The translations under genes were made by a program, and so were the position numbers. From Ischnura elegans (lineage: Eukaryota > Arthropoda > Insecta > Odonata > Coenagrionidae): DNA of 64,000 nt. The DNA lies in the NCBI RefSeq assembly GCF_921293095.1, contig NC_060252.1, positions 2,542,001-2,606,000 on the forward strand. Reading direction: 5' to 3'. This document shows positions 41,639 to 52,856 of this stretch, piece by piece; within the stretch, counting starts at the first letter, position 1; the number at the start of each line of letters is the position of its first letter. The notes under the pieces were generated by a model. That model ran no database searches, had not been told where the DNA came from, and saw only the letters and a program-made list of their open reading frames with translations.

Positions 41639-44112
41639 ATACACTACTATTATTTACACTAATTTCCCCCTTATTTTATTTAATGGATCGTTCTTCATGG
41701 AAATATATTATGATGCATAAAAAAAAACAGTAAATGAATCCACTGTTAAAATAATACTCGTCAGTTTTCTCCATCATCCATTATTCTTTTCCAAATCGAC
41801 CGGTGCGTTCTTTAGCAGCTTCTTGTTTATTTATGGTGACTATTTATCGTTTATTAGTTACCGTAGTTAGGCACTGCTTCTTGATGCTACCGAATGAATA
41901 AATCTATGCATTGTGAATGGTTGAAAATTCTAGCCTCACTCACAAGCATCGACAGCGTATTGTTTGCTATCGACGAGCCGTGGTCTTGTTTTGCAACATC
42001 CAGCTGTCGTTAAGGTGAGTTACAGAAACTCACTTTTGATTAGGATGTCGTTGCAAGAGAGGACTTTCGTTAACAGCCCACTAACAACAATTCGTTTACA
42101 AGTTAGAGAAAACCCCTACAGGGATACATACCAGATTTTGCTGTGGAAAAATGTAATTTTTGGGGAAATAATTAACACAACAGAGAAGCTGAAGGAATAC
42201 TTGTGAACAGCGTGATTTAATTTTTTTTATCGTATCAATTTCTCTATCTTAAGTAGAATGATAGCAAAGTAGCCAAATTGACGAGCGTATGTATGTCTCT
42301 CCCCTCCCTTTTTCCACTTGACCGATCTGCATTGGATATTCAAACAACGCTCTCACTGTATGTAGTGTGATGGCCTACGGTCATACAAAATGATCCATTG
42401 AAACTGGTTGTGATGTTTGACTTCATGACGAAAATTGCCTGCCTGTTTTATGCTTATGCAAGTGTAGAATAACTGAATTCTTAATTATTTCATGAAGGGT
42501 GAGCTCCATTGAATGCTCTTGGCAATTCTCAAAGCGATCTCCTAAGCAGTAACTTTGTTGTACACTCTGGAGTGGTTTGGTAGAGGCGTCACCAGAAACA
42601 TAATTTTTCCTAGATAATCCAGGGGCAGCTTAAGTGAAAAGTTAAATGTATGAAAATGTTATGTTCAAAATGTGACTGAAGTGATGAGTGCATTTTTCAA
42701 TTGGTAATCAATGTTTGCATACTCTTCAGCATTTTCATTCATTATAATCATATTGTTCAGTGGCCCCATAGTTTATTTGCTCAAAGAATTTTGCAGATCC
42801 TCTATCCTTCGTTTGGACAGGTGCTTTCACTTTGAGAGCAAGTGCTGTTGACTGAGAAAGGAACTCTCTCCGTGAGGCAGCAAAATTCTGTGAGACATCG
42901 TGTTATTAGGGGCTTTGCCGGATTTTAATTTGGAAAATTTGTGAGAGTATAGTAGAAGTATTGTTTTTCTCATGTGTCAATAGTGTGCACAAAAGCAACT
43001 AGAAATATTTAAGGTTTACTTTAGGTAACACGTGCGAAAATTTTGCACTTTCACACAATCAGGGGACAGGTACCTATGCTAAGGAAACAGTGTAATTGGG
43101 TTTTTTAATATAGAAGGTGTATCATAGAGTTCAGTTACTAATCTTCATGTTCCTGAAAAGCAATTCGTCAAACAGGGTTTACGTCAGTCAGTCTAAAATC
43201 ATTAACAGACCAGTGGATGGCAAGAATTTCAAAGAAAGGCATGAGACATGTGGAGCAAAAGGTTAAAGAATTTAAAATAGACAATAGGAAAGGTTATTAG
43301 TGCATGCCAAATTGAAATTTTCCTACAGAAAAAGTGTCAAAGAATTTAAAATAAACCATAGGAAAGGTTATTAGTGCATGCCAAATTGAAATTTTCCTAC
43401 AGAAAAAGTGTCCTTTTGCTGAAAGGCCAGAGACTTGAGTTCAACATCAATAATATACATTATGAAGTTAGAGCTAACTTTCCGCTTCAATTCCCAATTC
43501 TCTATTAGGTAACTTGTTTTCATTCACACTAATAATAGCTAAAGCCCACTACAACATTAATTTATGCCTTATAATTCTGTTCTCATCTCAATGTCACCGT
43601 GACACTTAGCTGCAAATGCATTCACACAGGCAAAGCACAAAGAACAGCTGCGTTGGAGAGCATTTGTGGTGGGAGCATCTGGATGCGTACCCTGCAGCAT
43701 TCACTGGACCACATCCTGTACACGTATAATATTTGTGATTGATTAAATATGGTTCAAAATTATTCTGTACCTCATCAGAGCAAAAAGTAGGCTATGGTTG
43801 TATTTATGGGTATTTCTTATGTCTGTACTTGTCTTACACTGTCTAATGTGGTAAGGGTGTGCTTATATGTACAATTGTGGGCTGGTGCATAAACACATTC
43901 ACCTCAAAAAGTGTACCATGTGAGTAAGTTGAGGGGCAGCCTCCTGTTCTCATTTTGAACAGCCTCCTACTTGCACGCATAAATACCAAGTACAAACGCG
44001 GCTTAGTCCATGTACATATTTTTATTAGCAAATGACTTTTAAATTCAGAATCTTCTAGCTCTGTTTCATCTGCAGTGCGACAACTTTTGACCCTGGATTG
44101 AATTGATTTCAG
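41639..44112. other. Upstream/intron region of the dCMP deaminase gene
   Basis: The first visible deaminase exon starts at an acceptor, so at least one upstream exon must exist, probably in this stretch. A consensus donor TTAAG|GTGAGT at 42013-42014 is a candidate end of a 5' exon, but I cannot recognise the N-terminal coding sequence. A 74-bp tandem duplication is at 43265-43412. Confidence 0.4.
43265..43412 (+). repeat. 74-bp tandem duplication (2 units)
   Basis: 43265-43338 and 43339-43412 differ only at a few positions. The unit contains GGAAAGGTTATTAGTGCATG. Confidence 0.95.
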
Positions 44113-45201
44113 GGACGTGCATAAGAAACGAGAGGACTACATAAGTTGGAGCGATTATTTCATGGCCATGGCATTCTTGGCGGCCAAAAGGAGCAAAGAT
44201 CCAGTGACACAGGTGGGCGCATGCATTGTCAATGATGAGAACAAAATCGTTGGCATTGGATACAATGGAATGCCCATTGGGTGCAGTGATGATGAATTTC
44301 CGTGGTCCAAAGGAGATAAAAGCAGCATTGACAACAAATACTTATATGGTTGGTGTGAATGTAATTTCAAAAAGTTACATACATCAATATATATTGTGTT
44401 TTAATGTGTGACTCACATTTTTACAGTTTGCCATGCTGAAATGAATGCTATCCTCAATAAGAATACGAAGGACGTCAAAAACTGCACGATCTATGTGGCT
44501 TTGTTTCCTTGTAATGAGTGCGCTAAGATGATAACTCAGTCGGGAATTAAGGAGGTGGTGTATTTGTCTGACAAGTATGCTCACAAGGTGGAAACAATTG
44601 CTTCTAAAAGAATGTTCGATGCAGTTGGCATCAAATACCGGTGAGTCAGTCGGCTTGAAGCAACTGGTGATAATAATGCATTGTGTAAGATCTCTTGGTT
44701 CTGTCAATGAAGGGTGTGTTAGATTTAATTAAACTGAGGCATTTATTCTCCTGTTGCATAACAACTCCTTCACTTGTTTCCCTTAGACTGCTTCTTCAAT
44801 GTGCCCCATATCTCTTGAGCCCACTCAAACGCATGTTAACTACCATCTGGGGGTTGTCTCTCCCCCCCCACCGCTGCAACTTGAATTGCCACATTCCAAG
44901 GGCAAAAAACGAGTCAACTGATGCATTGGTTACCTCAGCGTAAAGGGCCAATGTGTTCTGGGAATGAAAGTCAATCAATCACAGGGAGGATGACGAGGCG
45001 GTCTGGGTTGTGTCGCCAACAACCATGTGAACTTTTAATTGATTCGCTTTTGTAAACAATGATTTGCTGAAGTGGTGCTTTGTGTCTTCCACTCGCAGGC
45101 AGCACATTCCCCAGAGCCCGACAGTTGTTATCGACTTCACGGAGATCAACTGGAATCAGCAGCCGCCTGTGACGCCAAGGAAAGAGGAGGAGAAATGCTG
45201 A
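44113..45201 (+). CDS. DCTD: Deoxycytidylate (dCMP) deaminase, three 3' coding exons
   Basis: The enzyme hydrolyses dCMP to dUMP, feeding thymidylate synthesis in the cytosol. Exons are 44113-44348, 44427-44640 and 45099-45201, joined by GT-AG introns of 78 and 458 bp. Both junctions complete codons correctly (Y-V-C and Y-R-Q). The first exon carries [40 protein letters not shown] and [15 protein letters not shown]. The second has the zinc site: CHAEMNAIL with the HAE catalytic Glu, and PCNECAKMI with the two cysteine ligands. It also has [14 protein letters not shown] and [13 protein letters not shown]. The third ends [11 protein letters not shown] with a hydrophilic tail and TGA at 45199-45201. 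The length fits animal DCTD apart from the missing N-terminus: the first exon opens after a TTTCAG acceptor in mid-codon, so the start codon lies upstream. All catalytic residues are present and the frame is clean. Confidence 0.95.
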
Positions 45202-45636
45202 GTGTATAGTTTGACTGTGATGCCATCTGTGGCCTTGTTTGTGCAACCTTGTGAATGAAGTTCAAATGACACCAAATTGTGATGTCTTTTACGTCAATTG
45301 AATGGCTGTGCGTGAGCAGTCTTTCCCTTGGACACATGTGTATGGAAAATACACTGCAATGGATATTTTTTTACCATTTGTTAATTATTGTTGTGTCTTT
45401 AAGTTATTAGAGATTGTTCAATATCAATGTTGATATAAAATCAACCAATTGCAACAGAAGAAAATTAGAAGTTCTTCTTTGGTGAAGGATTAGAACTCTT
45501 TCAAGTATGTAATGTGTATGTTTATAATTATTCTCAAGCCTCGATGCTAAAGTAAAAAATTTCAAAGCATGGCAAGAAAATTGGTTGATTTTTAAAAATA
45601 TCTATATTGACCCATGCTCAATGACTTGAACTCACA

Positions 45637-45642
45637 AATAAA
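45637..45642 (+). promoter_or_regulatory. Candidate polyadenylation signal of DCTD
   Basis: AATAAA followed by an A-rich run about 440 bp after the stop codon, the first canonical hexamer on this strand downstream that I noticed. Confidence 0.5.
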
Positions 45643-46534
45643 AAAAAAGAAATGTTTTCCCTTGCTAGTCAGAGATTGCAGATTTGCTCACACTTTCATT
45701 TGCATTAATTTCCCATATGTATCATAGTTGATGGTGACTAAAAAATATTTTATGGTGCATTTAATGCATTGTTCATTATTGGCATCATTCTGGTGTAAGC
45801 CCTTTTAATTTGTCCAATTTATTGGGTAATTACTCAACATAGGCATAATATTGGTCAAAAATTTTCAAAAATCCTGTTTGCATGCCAAAATGCTACAAAC
45901 AGAGGAAAAGCATTAATAACCACTGCATTCTTCACTAGGCAGAACCCAATAAAATTACTTTACTCATTTATAGTTCTTGTTGACTTCTCAAGTTGAAATT
46001 CAGTTATTCCTTTTAGTGTTTCAAAATGATACTTTTTTGAACCAAAGTGATCTTGTGTTCTGAATACATGTTGGAAAGTTTATTTCCATTTGTAAAAACT
46101 TCTTTCTTTAGTCCTTATTTTATCCTTGTGTGCCTTCTGGAATTATACATGTAACTAATAGAATCGTAAAAGTGTTGTTCCCAATGATGGAAAATGCGAC
46201 TGAACAATATGATATCCTCTGGAAAAGATTTTGTAATGATATACATACATTGGTTTATAAATAAAAAGGAAAATTTGTATAAAGAAAGAATTATTGTAAT
46301 AGAACATTGTTTTACAAATCAGAAATTGACTAGCATACAAAGAATAATTTTTCATTGACTAATTACTATGCATCATATAATATCATTTTTAAAAGAAACA
46401 TTTAAATAGAAAATATATAAGGTATGCATTAAAAAAACAATTTTTTCCTGCTGGGTGAATAATTTTCTGCATAAAAAATTCTTGTGATACTTCTGGAAAC
46501 ACTCAAGACACAATTAAGGCTCAGCTAAACAGGT
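45643..46534. other. Intergenic, no gene seen
   Basis: AT-rich sequence between DCTD and the downstream LINE, without recognisable coding or repeat structure. Confidence 0.4.
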
Positions 46535-48757
46535 GGGTCTGTCCTTGTTTGATGTCCTTTGATGACAGTTTTCAGTATTTCTATTCTACTTTTCAACATT
46601 ACTTCCACATTTGTTTTCCCTTAGTCCTGAAGAAGGTGAAAAATCCTTTACTTACCAAACGTAAAAAGCCATGGGTTACTGATGAAATCAGACGTCTGTC
46701 ACGCGAGGTGAAGGAGGCTGCCATTCACTACAAACATAAAATTGAAGTGTCAGATCGATTAGAGAATTTGGCACTTAAGAAAAGATACCGTAAAATTCTT
46801 CTAACAGCAAAAAAATCCTTCAACAATCAAAGAATAGTAAATTCTGACAATAAATCAAAAGAAATTTGGAAAATCATCGAAGAATCCAAAGCTCACCACA
46901 ATCAACATTTCATCCTTAATTGCAAGACTCTAAAGGGGAACTAATCTCTGATTATACTACATACCATGTCATCCAATCTCAATGATTTTTACTTGTCTCA
47001 GTCAGATCCCACAATCCCAGGCAATTCAAATAACTACTCTGTAATCCAATCGCCAAGTAACTCTCTTGTACTTGTTTCTTTGTACTGAATCTGAACTGAC
47101 CAATATTGTCAACAAATTGCCCAATAAAAATAGTCATGGATTAGATGAAGTCCCCGGGAGAGTTGTAAAAAGATCTGTCCTTGTTATCAAGGATCAAGTT
47201 CTATTCCTCATTAATGAATCTTTAAGGCTGGGAGGTTTCCCGGACCCTCTTAAAACTGCCAAAGTTGTTCCTCTCTACAAAGGCAAAGGAAGCAAACATG
47301 ACATGAATTTATACCGTCCAATTTCCCTGTTGAACCCACTCAGTAAAATTTTTGAAAAGGTCTTTTACAACCGTCTGGTATCATACCTTGAGTCATTCAG
47401 TCTCTTGTCCCGTTCTCAGAATGGGTTCAGGAAATCTAAATCCACAGCCACCTCTGAAGTGGTGACCCATATACATACTCTCAAATCTGGACAACAGAAC
47501 GGAGACTTAGTGTCTTTTCTTCGACTTTTCTAAAGCCTTTGATCTTGTCAATCACCAACTACTCCTGCTGAAACTGGGTTATTATGGTGTACATACGAGG
47601 TGCTACTTATAAGTGGATTGAATCGTATCTGAGTGGACGTCACCAACATGTTGTATTATGCAAAAATGGCACTTAGTTTATATATCCTGGTAAAGAAGTC
47701 CTACTTGGTCTGCCACAGGGCTCTGTCTTGGGCCCTGTTCTATTTTTGCTGTACATAAATGATCTACCAGGTACTCTCAAATCTGTCACAGGTATCAAAC
47801 CTATACTCTACGCTGACGATACTAATGTTATTGTATCAGTCCCATCATTGAATAGCTTGTCCCTTACAGCAGTCACTGCCACTAAACTCCTACATGAATG
47901 GTGTCAAAATAATTTTCTTAAACTGAACCTTGACAAGTCTGGCCTTATTTATTTTTGTAACAAAAATAAAGCACCCGAAGCAATACCAATTGTTGTAGAG
48001 GGAAAACAACTCCCACAAATTTCCAGTTCACAATTCCTAGGAGTAACCTTGAACAAAAATTTAACATGGGTTGAGCACATCGGTAAATTGCGCAACAAGC
48101 TTAGTTCAACATGCTTTCTCATAAGAAGCATCGGGAACACCGTAAATAATGATGTCTTATTGTCTATTTCCTACAGTGAATTTTATTTTCACATTATTTT
48201 CAGTATCCTTTTTTGGGGTTCCTCTGCCCATGCTACTGAAATCTTCAAAATTCAGAAGTGCATTATAAGGCTGATGTGCAATGCCCCCTATGTCTTGTAC
48301 CTTGTCTTCCACTTTTTAAAAAACTGTGTCTCCTGCCACTTTCATGCACATCTATGTCATTATTATGCATGTAAAAAATAACATTCTTCAGTACACATCA
48401 AATGACCTGTACCACGGCCACAACACTAGAACTTGTAAAGACCTGCATCAAAACTTTATCAGGACTCAAAATACTACCCTAGGTCCTAAACCTATGGGCC
48501 TGAAGATTTTTAATGGGTTGCCTCCAGAGGTGAAAAATGAGAGTAGCACCTCGGTCTTTAAGGAGAAACTACTTATTGAAGTTTCTGAAAAAAAATTATT
48601 TTATTCGGTCAATGATATTCTGCATTTGTAACATATAATTTATATATTCCAATTTAATTTTTATTGATCATGTGTCTAAATTGATGTGTCCTATATTTGT
48701 ATTTTGTGTACAACCTACAGATCTCTGGACAAATAAAAAATATTATTATTATTATTA
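46535..48757 (+). pseudogene. Jockey/CR1-type LINE, 5'-truncated, (TTA)n tail
   Basis: 46549-46944 encodes the endonuclease-RT linker (KRKKPWVTDEIRRLSREVKE, AKKSFNNQRIV). 47066-47533 encodes RT fingers (PNKNSHGLDEVPG, TAKVVPLYKGKGSKHDMNLY, RPISLLNPLSKIFEK, RSQNGFRKSKST). 47710-48381 encodes the palm (LPQGSVLGPVLFLLYINDLP, ILYADDTNVIV with YADD, FLGVTLNKNLTW) and the thumb region. 48326-48631 encodes the conserved tail (HGHNTRTCKDLHQNF, GLKIFNGLPPEVK). The RT motifs including YADD are intact, but frame changes near 46.94, 47.53 and 48.3 kb and a missing endonuclease make it inactive. A (TTA)n repeat at 48741-48757 ends the element, as in many Jockey/CR1-superfamily LINEs. Confidence 0.9.
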
Positions 48758-50259
48758 CTACCTCACCTTTCTTTAATTCCTAGGAGAGCAACAGGAGGAA
48801 TGCCTTTCTTCTCTCTCCTCAGTGTCCCCGTCACGTTAGTTTTTCCATTTGGATGGAATCTAGAAGTGGCTACACATTTATAAAAGTTATACATATAAAA
48901 GGATTGGCTGCAATCAAAATGTTCCTCCATCATCTTCTCCAAATGCCCTTTTCCAGACACTTCTGTGTTGGAAAATGCTTTTTATTAGAAGACTTGCAGT
49001 GCCAAACCCTTTGCTTCTGTCAACATACACAACTTTATTGCATACCTGTAGTGCGTTCCCCTCATATATTCAGTATATCCCAGCCAAGCTCTCGGTGGAA
49101 CCATAGACTCTTCCAAACTCAGGTCACGTCAGGGGGTCACTACTTTGCCCATTGTTTCCTTGGATGCGTATAGAGCGGATAATTTTGAATAATCAGTTGG
49201 TCAGAGGGGTGTTAGAGTCAGATAGGTTCTCGTTGATTTTAAGGGCTTGGAGAATTGACATGAATTGATCATGCGACTTCTCTCCCCAAAGGCAATGCAA
49301 GTCATATGAGCTTTTCAATAATTGGAGATACGGGAAATTTTGATAATTCTTGTATGAAAAATAAAGCGTAAAAGTGGGGAAATTCTTCTATGGTTAAATA
49401 TTTTCATCTAGTAATTTTCCTTCAGGACACGCATTGCCCATTTTATATCCACAGGTCAGATCAGTTTCTCTGAGTTCGGAAGCATGAGACTGGGTTAGGG
49501 GAAGTTGATCTCGGAGGCATTTTTTGCAGGGGAGGATGCCAAATAAAATGCTAGTAAGGATTTCGAATATTATGGAAAAAATCAAGTAATGAGTGTCTAA
49601 TGCAAATGTTAATGAACGTAGGCCACTCGGTAGTGACTGCCATGACGTAGATGTTACGTCATGAACACGGAAAGTGTTAACCTGTTAACACCTTTTAGCG
49701 GTAGCATATGGTACCTACCAGCTGGTAGTGCAGTACTAAAAATAACTTTTTTGTTATTTATCATAATTTATTTGGGTTTTTGAGAGTTTTAAATTGATAA
49801 TTATGTTTTCAGTTACATTTTTAAGAAAGGTTTGCTTTTTTAACTCGTTTAACTTTGTTCACTCGTGGACATATGGTGGTGGTGGATATTGAGTGGTTGC
49901 ACCCACGAGGAATCCACGTTGATTTCAAGTGGATCTATGGTGGTTAGTATAAAATATTTAACGGAATTTCTAATTTGCAGAACTCTCTGGTGACATTGCG
50001 CCATTTGTCATCCTGAAACCATGCTTATGTGAAAATGCATCGCACATTTTATTTATATGTTATTCATGGAGAGGCAGGATTACTATTATGTGTAATATAG
50101 AATCAGCAGGTTTTACGCATTTGCATAAAAGGTGGATTTTATTTGTATATCCACAATACACTCCTGCTAGAAATTCACCATTAAATTATTCATTCATTTT
50201 ATGCTTCTATTTTTTAAAAGGTTTGAATTTCCTTCCCCATATAGTTTGATCACCCACAA
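48758..50259. other. No supported gene
   Basis: Short frames only. A perfect small palindrome GTGTTAACCTGTTAACAC lies near 49675-49692, and TGACGTAGATGTTACGTCA just before it. Confidence 0.4.
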
Positions 50260-50479
50260 AATATCTTCTAGATATCTGGAACATGTCTGCAATGTCTTGG
50301 GTATCTTAAATATCTATTATAGATGACTAGATATAATGTCTACAATGTCCGGTTTTTTTTAATATGCACTAAATGTCTAGAATATGTCTATTCTATGAAA
50401 GTATGGCTACTGCTTAGCCTTCTAAAATAACAGCATTTTAGATAAGCACAGAAAGTAATTTCACAAAACAATTATTTAA

Positions 50480-50883
50480 CACACTTAATGCTGAGAAAAT
50501 TTATCGTAACACACCGCCACGCGGAAAAAATATTTCGCAATAATATCAGATATTATGTCTTCCTTAATCGTATACAATCATACATAGTTCAAAATTATTA
50601 AAATTTGCACTATTAATAAAGAAAATATTAAATATTATTATAAAATTATAATAATTATATGATTATAAAAATAAGCCAAAAAATCTGCTGCAAGCAAACG
50701 TCTTGTATCCAGTCACAGGAGAAAACACACTGAGACGCTGGGCACAATTGCAGAGTCTAGTAGAAGACGCGGAGGCAGATGGCGGGCCGAGAAACCTAAT
50801 GGGACCGATGCCTTGTATTCAAGGCATCCGCGTCCTAGGCTAGCGCGGGATGCCTTGAATTCAAGGCATCCGCATTGAGTGTG
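50480..50883. mobile_element. TTAA MITE (404 bp) with preserved empty site
   Basis: Inverted ends CACACTTAATGC and (complement) CACACTCAATGC are flanked by TTAA at 50476-50479 and 50884-50887. The second copy of the surrounding duplication (around 51892-51900) reads ATTATTTAAGGAAATG without any insert, giving a natural empty site. The right half holds two near-perfect palindromes, GATGCCTTGTATTCAAGGCA and GATGCCTTGAATTCAAGGCA. Confidence 0.9.
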
Positions 50884-51412
50884 TTAAGGAAATGATACAT
50901 ATTTCAGAAAAAAAATCTTTGAGATGAAAGAGCAGGCATCCACAATTTAAGCAAAATAATAATTATTATTAAATTAATCAAAATCGATAGTTAACTATGT
51001 ACTCTCTCGGCTTAGTTACCATCAATAAACAAATCCAATTCATTGGAATAATAATAAACGCGGTGTAAACCCGGAAAACCATCACCAAATAACTAACCGC
51101 GGAAGCCTCCGTAATAATAATAATTATTATTAAATTAATCAAAATTTATAGTTAACTATGTACTCTCTCGGCTTAGTTACCATCAATAAACAAATCCAAT
51201 TCATTGGAATAAAAGGTGTGTCAAAATTCTAGTCTCTTCTTTTTAATTAATGTAAAACTAATTTTTTTTATGATCAGGGATTTCTTTCGAAAATTGGACT
51301 GGTAAGGGTCTTGTTTTTTTATTCTTTTTCAGGAAATGATTGGCTTGTTGGTGAACCAGTTTCTTGAGAACTTTAGATTATGTGGAGAGCAATGTTTATT
51401 ACCCACATAACA

Positions 51413-51562
51413 CAAAATATCTCCTATGTCTTGGATACCTTAAATATCTACTAGATGCATAGAAAATATCTTCAATGTATTGGATATTTTAAATATCTAC
51501 TAGATGTCTAGAAAATATCTTCAATGTCTTGGATATTTTAAATATCTATTAGATGTCTAGAA
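51413..51562 (+). repeat. ~49-bp minisatellite, three units
   Basis: Three consecutive units containing TTGGATATTTTAAATATCTA and AGATGTCTAG, internally palindromic. Confidence 0.8.
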
Positions 51563-52402
51563 TATGTCTTTTTTGAGCGGAGACTCTTTTTGTAGATGTC
51601 CAGTGAAATTAGCCAAAAAGCACCCAAATCTTGAAAAAAATAAACCATAAGTGCTTTGCTTTTTGGTGGATTGATTGCTAGTCATTGTACACACATGCAC
51701 TAAAAAAGCAAAGGCAACTCTTCTAGAAAATGTTTATAAAAGCTATTTACAGTTACAATACCTTCTTTTACAAACAACTATAGTAGATGTCTAGAATATG
51801 TCTATTCTATGAAAGTATGGCTACTGCTTAGCCTTCTAAAATAACAGCATTTTAGATAAGTACAGAAAGTAATTTCACAAAACAATTATTTAAGGAAATG
51901 ATACATATTTCAGAAAAAAAAATCTTTGAGATGAAAGAGCAGGCATCCACAATTTAAGCAAAATAATAATAATTATTAAATTAATCAAAATCGATAGTTA
52001 ACTATGTACTCTCTCGGCTTAGTTACCATCAGTAAACAAATCCAATGCAGTGGAATAAAAGGTGCGTCAAAATTGTAGTCTCTCCTTTCACATTATTAGC
52101 ATCTCTTGGCATACAATTAATCAGTGAGTGGAAGTCTCAGTTTTGCTCCTGGTAATTGATTTCAAAAAGAACATTACTTGTATGTGTAATATGTAGGGGC
52201 TCTTTAAATTTATCTCACAGCCCTGGTGAAAATGAACTGTTCACTTCTCTTAGGCTGGGCACAAACTGTGCAAAAGGGGTGACACATTCCCTGGGGCATA
52301 CACGAAGCGTTTGGAAACGGCTCCAACCTACTATCTATGAACAGCCTACGAATAGAACACCTTGCAAACGACTTCTGCACAGCTAGCCATGAATGCTTCC
52401 TG

Positions 52403-52848
52403 CAGGGCTGGCCCTAGCAGGTGTGGGGCTAGGGGCGAACCTTCAGTGCGGGGCCCTTCACTTAAAATATTAAACTCTATACCCCATCTACAAACTCGAG
52501 CATTTTGAATCCCTACCACTCTCTGGCTGAGTATGTGTTCCCCTCCCAAATTCAGACTTCGTAATTACGCCGTTATGATACCATCACGCAGTTGAGTTCA
52601 AAATAGTATAATACAAATAAAACTTATAATTATATTTATTCATAAAATTATAACGTAAAATAAACATAAAAACTGCGCTTTTTAAATAGGTATGTATTTT
52701 TATAAGTTAGATTATGAAAGTTAGTAATTAGTTTTCAAATTAATGCGTTTCAAGTTAATGCGTCTTCAAAACTATCGTATATTTTAATTTTTTTTCACCC
52801 CCAAAGCGCGGGGCCCAGGGCGGTCGCCCCGCCCTAAGGCCGGCCCTG
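52403..52848. mobile_element. hAT-type MITE (446 bp)
   Basis: The ends CAGGGCTGGCCCTAG and (inverted) CAGGGCCGGCCTTAG are flanked by the 8-bp duplication GCTTCCTG at 52395-52402 and 52849-52856. The sequence next to the ends keeps GCGGGGCCC tracts; the centre is AT-rich. This is a classic hAT CAGGGCCGGC terminus. Confidence 0.95.
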
Positions 52849-52856
52849 GCTTCCTG

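Larger units (their letters stand above)
50260..52090. repeat. Direct duplication and minisatellite block
   Basis: About 300 bp starting AGATGTCTAGAATATGTCTA occurs at 50374-51240 (interrupted) and again at 51784-52090. Its 3' part (GTTAACTATGTACTCTCTCG to ATTGGAATA) is present three times, at about 50960-51053, 51115-51210 and 51965-52056. Between the two main copies a roughly 49-bp unit (AAATATCTACTAGATGTCTAG core) is repeated three times at 51413-51562, with related units at 50262-50340. AT-rich, non-coding. Confidence 0.8.

Noticed and set aside
41964-42206. 80-codon frame after a donor-like GTGAGT, considered as the first DCTD exon
   Set aside because: The translation does not resemble any DCTD N-terminus and no in-phase donor joins it to the 44113 exon. 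Only the candidate donor at 42014 was kept as a note.
49614-49740. Small palindromes (TGACGTAGATGTTACGTCA, GTGTTAACCTGTTAACAC) considered as a MITE end
   Set aside because: No partner end found within the region, so it is only noted as a possible hairpin.
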